DNA from: DASUAS01 sp963756895
GTDB taxonomy: Bacteria; Actinomycetota; Acidimicrobiia; IMCC26256; DASPTH01
Length of the DNA: 64,000 bases
Reading direction: 5' to 3'
Assembly (NCBI GenBank): GCA_963756895.1
Contig: CAVWPI010000004.1
Coordinates: 496,001-560,000 of the forward strand
In this document: positions 58,034 to 64,000 of the stretch, one piece after another
How positions within the stretch are numbered: position 1 is the stretch's first letter
Layout of the letters: every line of letters begins with the position of its first letter
The notes under the pieces: model-generated
Database searches by the model: none
Told to the model about the DNA's origin: nothing
What the model saw: the letters and a program-made list of their open reading frames with translations, nothing else
Made by a program: the position numbers and the translations under genes

Positions 58034-60956
58034 TCAGCGCGAGGCGATGCGCACGGTGTCGATGACGAGGTCGGACGACGACCACGCCTGCACACCGACA
58101 CGATCGCCGGTCGCACCGTCGCGGCCCCGCTCGGACGAGGCCTGCTCGAGGCTCTCGACCGCGAGCACCTCGACCCCGTTCACCTGGGCGCTCAGGTGTT
58201 CACCGATGAGCTCGAGGCGCACGAGGAGCGTGCCGTACATCGACGCCGGGTCGTCGCCGCTCACGCGGGCGATCGGGTTCCACAGCTCACGATCGGCCTG
58301 CCACTGGCGCACCAGGTAGCCGCCGCCGTCGTAGATGGGGTCGATGTCGAAGGAGTAGCCCGACATGCGGCCCTCGTCGTCGATCGAGGACCGGAACAGC
58401 ACCCCGAGGCCGGGACCGGAGCGGAAGTCGACCTCCACCTCGGCCACGAAGTCGGGGGCGGTGGTCACGTCGGCGAGGGCCCAACGCTCATCGGCGCGAC
58501 GCATGACGAGGCCACCCTGGCCGCGGACCTCGACGAGCGGCAGCGCGTTGCCGAGCTGCCAGTCGGGGCCGGCCGCCACGAACTCCTCGACCACGGGACC
58601 GGGTTCGGGTTCGGGCTCGGGGACCGCGGCGGCGGCCGGTGCGATCCAGGCCGGCGCCTCGGTCTCGAGGGTCTCGGTGGCCGGGGTCTCGGTGGCGGGG
58701 GTCTCGGTTTCGCCGGGACCATTCCAGGCCGGCGTCGGATCCGCCCAGCCGTTCGTCGTGCCGTTCGTCGCGGTCGGCGCCGAAGGGCGCCGCGTCGGCT
58801 CCCATGGCCCACTCGTTCGCGAACGCGACGGGCTCGGGTGCGGACTCGATGTCGACGACCGCGTCGGCTTCGACGGGCGCGAATGCCGTCGGTGCGGGTT
58901 CGGGCTCGGGCTGGGATCCGTCGGCGCGCCAACTGATCGGCGCGAGCTCGGCGACCGGCTCCATCACGTACTCGACCGCAGGCTCGACCGCAGGCGACCG
59001 AGCCTCGACCGCGACGTCGGCTTCGATGTCCTCGAGCGGGGTGAACCCTTCGCGGTCGAACGTGCCGGTGTCGTAGGTGCTGGTCTCGAACGTTCCCGTG
59101 TCGTAGCCGTTGCTGTCGTAGGTGCCGGTGACCAAGGTGTCGGCCTCGACCTCGACGACCTCGACGTCGACCTCGACAGGCTCGACCTCGACCGACTGGT
59201 CGGCCTCGTCGACGATCGCGTCGGTGGTGTCCGCGGCGACGGCGTGCTCGGACCACGCGTCCCACGTCGGCTCGGTGTCCCACGTCGGCTCGGTGTCCCA
59301 CTGCGGCGCGTCGGCTTCGAGCGATGCGCCGGGATCGTCGAACCGCGCGGCGGTGTCGGTCCGGTTGCCGCGGTCGGGTGCCGGTGTGGTCGTCGGTGCC
59401 GAGGCGGTGGGGTCGGCGAACACGTCCCAGCCGGGCGGCGTCTCGGTCTCGGGCGTGCCCCAGTCCACGTGGAACCCGGTGTCGACCGCTGCGGGGTCGG
59501 GTCGGTGGTCCCAGGCACCGCGATCGGCGGGCTCCTTCGGCCAGTCCTCGATCGACCACGGGTTCACGTCGGAGGCGGCGTCGGCGGCCGCAGGTTCGGG
59601 CGGCGTCCACGGCTCGGGGTCCCAGGCGGCACCGGCCCAGGTGTCCTCGCCGAGGACCACCGGTTCGGCGCTCGGGCCGTCGACCGCGTCGGCGAAGACC
59701 GGCTCGGCCGCGATCGGGTCGGAGGCGGCGTCCTGCGGAGGGGTCCACTCGTCGGTGCCCTCCCAGAATCCTCCCGCGGCGGCCTCGTCACCTGCGGGTG
59801 CCGGCGGCTGCCAGCCGTCGGTTTCCCAGGTCGTGGCGTCGGGAGCGGGGGTCGACGGGGCGACGAGCGGGGGCTCACCGAGATCCCACGTCGACGAACC
59901 CTTGCGCATCGCCACGTCGATGGGGGGCGCCTCGGCGGCGTTCCAGGAGGTACCGCCGGCAGCGGCGGCCGGCATCGTGCTGTCCACGAGCTCCACGGCG
60001 CCCTCGGGCGGTCCGATCGCGGCCACGCCGGCGAACGGGTCCTGGGGTGCGAGGAGGTCGGGCAGCGGTGCCGACGGGTCGCCCAGCGGCACCGGCTCGG
60101 GCAGGCGCGCGAGCTCTTCGAACACGTCGATGTTGTTGCCCTGCAGCTCTTCGATCGGGGTGTCGAGCGGCTGGAACGCCGCCGGCGCCGCCGGGAATGC
60201 CGGCATCGGCTCGGGCGGTGTCGCCGGTGCGAACGGAGTCGCCACCTCGGCTTCGAACGGGTTGGCGGTCGGCACCGGCGCGATCGGGACGGTCGGGGCG
60301 ACCGGGGCGACCGGGGCGACGGGCGCGACCGGGGCGATCGGCGGCGGCGCGGGAGCGGGGGCCGGCGCGGCTTCGAGGGCGGCGGCGGCGAGCACGGAGG
60401 GAGCGGCCGCGAGCGCACGCGGCTTGCCGCGACCGTTTGGCGGCACGAGGATCATGGCGCGGAGGCGTTCCGCCTCATCGGGCGAGACCTGGAGCACCTC
60501 TTGGAGCTTCTGCTCGATCGAGCGCGGCGTGGACCCCAGCGCAGTGGCGATGGCGTCGAGCTCGCGCTCCTTCACCGGGATGCGCTTGCCCGCGGGGAGG
60601 GCCTGGAGCTTCTGGAGCGTGTGCAGGTACGCGGTGATGCCCGCGTCCTCCTGGCCACGACGCAGCTGGCTGACGGTGTCGCCGATGCTCGTGGTGCTCG
60701 CCGCGGCGGTGAGCTCCATCGTCGACGTGGTCGGCATGAGCTCGGCGACGTCGACGCCGCACGAACCGGCGAGGACCCAGAGGTCACTCTCGGGGATCGC
60801 GGCCTTGCCGCGCTCGTAGTTGACGAGCTCGCGCCGGCTCAATCCGGCACCCCGTGCCACCTCCGACAGCGACAAACCCTTCTTGCGGCGAATCGACCGC
60901 AGGTGCTTGCCCAGCTGCTGTGGCGTGACGCTGATCGTGGTGGTCGCCTCGGCCAT
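58034..60956 (-). CDS. XRE-type HTH protein with long low-complexity linker and LamG/DUF1080-like C-terminal domain
   Basis: About 973 residues after removing one base near 58765. Residues ~10-75 are a Cro/C1 HTH (KHLRSIRRKKGLSLSEVARG, LSRRELVNYERGKAAIPE). A helical segment to ~190 is followed by a ~600-residue Ala/Pro/Trp/Asp-rich disordered region with WDTEPTWDTEP and GYDTGTFETSTYDTGTF repeats. The C-terminus is a beta-sandwich-like module with FRSGPGLGVLFRSSIDDEGR and YDGGGYLVRQWQADRELWNP. No membrane helix was found. An AAGGAG site precedes the ATG. A DNA-binding head on a carbohydrate-type sensor tail is unusual. Confidence 0.6.
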
Positions 60957-61007
60957 GCTCCTTCGTATCGGCGGCCGTGCGGCTCGCCTGAAGGGGTCAG
61001 TCGATCC

Positions 61008-61360
61008 GTGGAGGCGTGATCTACGCGCGCCGTGCGGCTGGCGCCGTCCCGGAGCATTCGCCGGTAGCGTCAGCCCACTCGTGGAGGCGTGATCTACGCC
61101 GGGTGCGGCTTGCGTTGTCCCGGAGCGTTCGCCGGTAGCGTCAGCCCACTCGTGGAGGCGTGATCTACGCCGGGTGCGGCTTGCGTTGTCCCGGAGCGTT
61201 CGCCAGTAGCGTCAGCCCACTCGTGGAGGCGTGATCTACGCCGGGTGTGGCTTGCGTTGTGCCGGAGCGTTCGCCAGTAGCGTCAGCCCACTCGTGGAGG
61301 CGTGATCTACGCCGGGTGTGGCTTGCGTTGTGCCGGAGCGTTCGCCAGTAGCGTCAGCCC
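61008..61360. repeat. Five tandem ~71-bp repeats ending at a start codon
   Basis: Units start at 61008, 61081, 61152, 61223 and 61294 (73, 71, 71, 71 and about 67 bp). Each begins GTGGAGGCGTGATCTACGC and ends GTAGCGTCAGCCCA. In the last copy the end is the promoter (TAGCGT, 61349-61354) and ATG of the carbonic anhydrase gene. The unit start resembles the first codons of that gene (ATGGCGATCTACGCG), so the unit looks like a duplicated promoter plus gene beginning. This repeat fills most of the 404-bp gap before the gene; 60957-61007 holds nothing recognisable beyond the upstream gene's leader. Confidence 0.9.
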
Positions 61361-61879
61361 ATGGCGATCTACGCGCTGGGCGACGTCGAGCCGACCATCG
61401 ATCCGAGCGCCTACGTGCACCCGGACGCGACCGTCATCGGCGACGTCACGCTGGGCCCGGGGACCACGGTCTGGCCCCAGGCCGTGCTGCGGGGCGACTA
61501 CGGCGTGATCCGGGTGGGTGCCCGCACCTCGGTGCAGGACGGCGCCGTCCTGCACACCACCCCGATCACTCCCACCGTCGTGGGTGACGACGTCGTGATC
61601 GGCCACCTCGCGCACCTCGAGTGCTGCACCGTGCACGATGGCGCGCTGATCGGCACCGGTTCGATCGTGCTGCACCACGCGGTGATCGAGGCGGGCGCGC
61701 TCGTGGGCGCGGGCGCGGTCGTGCCGAACGGCATGGTCGTGCCGGCGCGCGCGATGGCGCTCGGTGTGCCCGCCAAGATCCGTCCCGATTCGGTCGATGT
61801 CGCCGACACCCTGCGCAACGCCGGGGAGTACGTCCGCAACGGTGATCGTTACCGCCGCGACCTTCGTCGCATCGATTGA
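61361..61879 (+). CDS. Gamma-type carbonic anhydrase-like hexapeptide protein
   Basis: 172 residues of left-handed beta-helix hexapeptides. The metal-binding pattern is VLHTTPITPTVVGDDVVIGH and LAHLECCTVHDGALIG, with the GHLAHLE histidines of the CamH/gamma-CA-like family. It may hydrate CO2, but many homologues have no activity shown. The ATG at 61361 follows TAGCGT (61349-61354) by 6 nt. Four further promoter-like copies lie upstream in tandem. Confidence 0.82.
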   Translation: MAIYALGDVEPTIDPSAYVHPDATVIGDVTLGPGTTVWPQAVLRGDYGVIRVGARTSVQDGAVLHTTPITPTVVGDDVVIGHLAHLECCTVHDGALIGTGSIVLHHAVIEAGALVGAGAVVPNGMVVPARAMALGVPAKIRPDSVDVADTLRNAGEYVRNGDRYRRDLRRID

Positions 61880-61882
61880 CTG

Positions 61883-62239
61883 CTAGCCCTTCACGTACGC
61901 GAACTTCTCGGCGACCTTGCCGTCGCGCACGCGTAGCACGTCGACACCACGGAGCGAGCTCGCGGTGCCGTCGGTGTTCGTCCACGAGTAGACCCACTGC
62001 ACGATGCAGCGGTCACCGGCGACGATCACGTCCTCGCCGTCGAAGTGCGCGTCGGGTGACGCGGCGAAGAAGGCCTCCCACGCCGCGCGCACCTGCGCCG
62101 GTCCTTCGTAGCGCTGCCCGTTCGGTGGTGACGTGTTCTCGAAGACGCAGTCGTCGGTCATCGCGGCCATCACCGCGTCGACGTCGTGACGGTTGAACGC
62201 CTCGTTGAAGCGGTCCACCGCGTCGGCCGTGCCGGTCAT
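61883..62239 (-). CDS. SnoaL-like nuclear transport factor 2-fold protein
   Basis: 118 residues. The NTF2-like cone is indicated by DRFNEAFNRHDVDAVMAAMT then DDCVFENTSPP, a central GPAQVRAAWEAFFAASPDAH and late SLRGVDVLRVRDGKVAEKFA. It may be an enzyme or ligand carrier. GAGGAGG lies 5 nt before ATG 62239. The upstream transporter reads through in the same frame without a stop. Convergent with the carbonic anhydrase gene. Confidence 0.7.
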   Translation of the reverse strand: MTGTADAVDRFNEAFNRHDVDAVMAAMTDDCVFENTSPPNGQRYEGPAQVRAAWEAFFAASPDAHFDGEDVIVAGDRCIVQWVYSWTNTDGTASSLRGVDVLRVRDGKVAEKFAYVKG

Positions 62240-63173
62240 CGCGACCTCCTCGTCGCCCGCGCGGCTCGGGTCGTAGAAGTCGGGTTCGAAGAAGATGAGC
62301 CGAACGATCGGCACCGAGGCTCGCACACGTGCTTCGACGGTGTCGATCGCGTCGGCGAGTGCGGCCGTGGTGTCGCAGGTGAATTCCAGCTTCGCCGCCA
62401 GCACGACGTCGTCGGGGCCGAGGTGTGAGGTGCGCAGGTGGATGATGCGCGCGATCTCGGGGCCGCCGAGGATCGCGGTCCGGATCGTCGCGTCGACTTC
62501 GGGCGCGACCGCTTCGCCGATCAACAGGCTCTTCATCTCGATCGCGAGGATCACCGCGATCACGCCGAGCAGCAGGCCGATCCCGATGCTGCCCATGGCG
62601 TCCCAGCGCGCGTTGCCGGTGATCTCCGCCAGGCTGATGCCGACGAGCGCGAACAGCAGGCCCACCAGCGCGCCCGAGTCCTCGAGCAGGACGACCGGGA
62701 GCTCCGGGCTCTTGGTCGTGCGGATGAACGTCCACCACGACCGGTGACCCGCGCGACGGTGTCGCCTCGCGGTGCGCGGTGCGCAGCGACAGTCCCTCGA
62801 GCACGATCGCGAGACCGAGCACACCGAATGCCCAGATCGGCGACTCGAGCTCGTGGGGATCGATGAGCTTCTGGATGCCCTCGTAGAGGGCGAACATCGA
62901 ACCGAGGGAGAAGAGCACCAGCGCGACGATGAACGCCCAGAAGTAGCGCTCGGTGCCGTAGCCGAAGGGGTGCTCGGCGGTCGGTGCCTTGCGCGCGCGC
63001 TTGCCGCCCAGGAAGAGCAGGCCCTGGTTGCCGGTGTCGGCGACCGAGTGGATCGACTCCGCGAGCATCGACGCCGATCCGGTGATCAGGAACGCGAAGA
63101 ACTTGGAGATCGCGATCCCGAGATTGGCGAGGAACGCGGCGACGATCGCGCGCCGGGTCCCCTCAGCCGACAT
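62240..63173 (-). CDS. Cation diffusion facilitator (CDF) transporter (frameshift near 62750)
   Basis: About 310 residues. Helices start RRAIVAAFLANLGIAISKFF with the metal-binding segment MLAESIHSVADTGNQGLLFL (the HxxxD pair). AEHPFGYGTERYFWAFIVAL and a cytoplasmic ferredoxin-like C-domain follow (GPEIARIIHLRTSHLGPDDV). One insertion near 62750. No stop separates it from the SnoaL gene in the visible frame. The start overlaps the SprT-like gene by 11 bp. Exports Zn or similar divalent cations, specificity unknown. Confidence 0.75.
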
Positions 63174-63852
63174 CGCGCACCGCCCACACGGACTTGGTGG
63201 GGATGCGCACGAGCTCGCCGTCTGCAGCCCGACACCGCAGGACCGACGACCCGCGCTCGTAGCCGTCGAAGCAACCGTGCAACTCGTGCTCGTCGCCGTC
63301 GGTGTTCCAGTTGATGCGGACGAGCCCCGTCGCGCCCTTGTTCACGCGCAGACGTTCGTCCCAGCCGTAGTGGAGACGGCCGTCGGGACCGCGTCGCGGT
63401 GGACGCGCGATGTGCACACCGTGCTCCTGGTACGACGCGGCGAGGACCGCGGCGTGCTCGGGACCGCAGAACTCTCCGATCGCGTCGAGCAGCACGCGGG
63501 CGAAGGTACGGCCGTGGTGAGGGAGGCCGGAATCGATGCCGAGCGCCCAGTGCGTGAGCTCGTGCAACACGACGCCCTTGGTGCGGTACCGGCGGGGGAG
63601 GGTGATCGTGGGTCCGGTGTCCTCCTCCCGGTAGAAGGCCTGACGCGCGCCGTTGCCCGGCCGGAGCCGGGGCACATTGCCGAGATCGCGTTCGGGAAAG
63701 CGCTCGTGCCACCACAAGGTGCCGACGACCCGGTCGGCGAACCGCGCGCAGGCGTCGAGACCGGGGAGCGGGCTCGACGGCAGAGGCGTCTCGGCCAGGT
63801 ACACGCGGCGTCGTTGCGCGTCGCGGGGCCGGCGGCCGGGGGTCGAAGCCAT
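63163..63852 (-). CDS. SprT-like metalloprotease-fold protein
   Basis: 229 residues. The zincin motif HELTHWALGIDSGLPHHGRT provides HExxH and a downstream His. RQAFYREEDTGPTITLPRRY precedes it. A C-terminal segment WDERLRVNKGATGLVRINWN may be a zinc-ribbon remnant. SprT/Spartan-like proteins cut proteins from DNA, but bacterial roles are unclear. ATG 63852 lies 8 nt from TAGCGT on its own strand, divergent from the ABC leader. It overlaps the CDF gene by 11 bp. Confidence 0.7.
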   Translation of the reverse strand: MASTPGRRPRDAQRRRVYLAETPLPSSPLPGLDACARFADRVVGTLWWHERFPERDLGNVPRLRPGNGARQAFYREEDTGPTITLPRRYRTKGVVLHELTHWALGIDSGLPHHGRTFARVLLDAIGEFCGPEHAAVLAASYQEHGVHIARPPRRGPDGRLHYGWDERLRVNKGATGLVRINWNTDGDEHELHGCFDGYERGSSVLRCRAADGELVRIPTKSVWAVRDVG

Positions 63853-63860
63853 GAGGCGCC

Positions 63861-63870
63861 ACGCTACGCT
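63861..63870. promoter_or_regulatory. Bidirectional leaderless promoter with overlapping -10 hexamers
   Basis: ACGCTACGCT holds TAGCGT leftward (63866-63861) and TACGCT rightward (63865-63870), sharing TA. The starts are ATG 63852 (8 nt) and GTG 63878 (7 nt). The layout is the same as at 12957-12966. Confidence 0.55.
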
Positions 63871-63877
63871 CGCCGCA

Positions 63878-63919
63878 GTGCTTCCCCCGCGCTCTGTCGG
63901 CACCATTTCCTGCCGATGA
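63878..63919 (+). CDS. Leader peptide (13 codons) coupled to the ABC ATPase
   Basis: A leaderless GTG opens VLPPRSVGTISCR and stops at TGA 63917-63919, overlapping the ABC ATPase ATG at 63916 (ATGA). TACGCT lies 7 nt upstream of the GTG. It would couple translation of the transporter gene to a leaderless start. Confidence 0.4.
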   Translation: MLPPRSVGTISCR

Positions 63920-64000
63920 CCGAACCCGTCGTCGAGATCCTCGGCCTGTCCAAGCGCTTCGGCGCGGGCGTGCTCGCGGTCGACGACCTGACCTTCGCGG
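63916..64000 (+). CDS. ABC transporter ATPase, N-terminal fragment (runs off window)
   Basis: The visible start reads TEPVVEILGLSKRFGAGVLA then VDDLTFA, the typical first strands of an ABC nucleotide-binding domain before Walker A. The gene continues outside. Its ATG overlaps the stop of a 13-codon leader peptide. The transported substrate cannot be known from the fragment. Confidence 0.7.
   Translation, partial: MTEPVVEILGLSKRFGAGVLAVDDLTFA

Noticed and set aside
61008..61360. CRISPR or minisatellite-only reading of the 71-bp repeats
   Set aside because: There are no unique spacers, and every unit carries the promoter hexamer of the following gene.

Overview
The window reads as chromosomal DNA of a high-GC Actinomycetota bacterium. 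A WhiB-type regulator, a MurJ neighbourhood, a PhoH/PIN protein and many small translationally coupled genes support this. The pervasive promoters that sit directly on start codons fit an Acidimicrobiia-like lineage, but that placement is inference. No tRNA, CRISPR array or insertion sequence was recognised.

Sequence quality matters here. Many conserved housekeeping genes (trpD, gltA, a ClC channel, an FtsX permease, a sugar ABC transporter) change frame within otherwise perfect family sequence. Most of the shifts I could phase outside the mobile element equal one extra base, so they look like consensus errors rather than mutations. Such genes are listed once across their full span and the approximate breaks are noted.

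Layout. 1-5.3 kb: end of murJ, an alkaline-phosphatase-fold membrane protein, a sulfotransferase and PhoH. 5.3-14.5 kb: PDZ membrane protein, two short-chain dehydrogenases, a ParA-like ATPase, TatA, a Baeyer-Villiger monooxygenase and several small or conserved hypothetical genes. 14.5-20.6 kb: FtsX permease, ClC channel divergent from a MarR regulator over a perfect palindrome, then a YCII protein coupled to an ECF42-type sigma factor.

20.7-29.4 kb: an integrated element bounded by 31-bp direct repeats, one of which is the 3' end of rnpB. It carries broken genes for a tyrosine integrase, excisionase-like proteins, a DnaB/RepA-like replication protein followed by iteron-like repeats, a divergent small module, and an HK97-fold major capsid protein. 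No terminase, portal or tail gene was seen, so it resembles a small phage satellite of the phiRv1/phiRv2 kind.

29.3-42 kb: rnpB, a CaCA-type antiporter, whiB, trpD, zinc-ribbon proteins, DoxX, a complete carbohydrate-type ABC importer with two tandem solute-binding proteins, and citrate synthase. 42-53.6 kb: PIG-V-like mannosyltransferase, metallo-beta-lactamase-fold hydrolase, short-chain dehydrogenase, secreted protein, L,D-transpeptidase, AlkA-like glycosylase, an ABC-F protein behind a possible attenuator leader, a secreted Rpf/transglycosylase-like protein, aat, an ArsC-like protein and an MMPL transporter. 53.7-58 kb: a coupled run (thioesterase, sugar-nucleotide epimerase/dehydratase, PLP aminotransferase, GT2) that suggests surface glycan or lipid modification, ending against a convergent methyltransferase. 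58-64 kb: a ~970-residue XRE-HTH protein with a LamG-like C-terminus, a gamma-carbonic anhydrase behind five tandem promoter-containing repeats, SnoaL, CDF transporter, SprT-like protease, and the start of an ABC ATPase behind a leader peptide.

A recurring promoter grammar is visible: a TANNNT hexamer 6-8 nt before an ATG/GTG, as expected for leaderless mRNAs. Several divergent gene pairs share or abut these hexamers.
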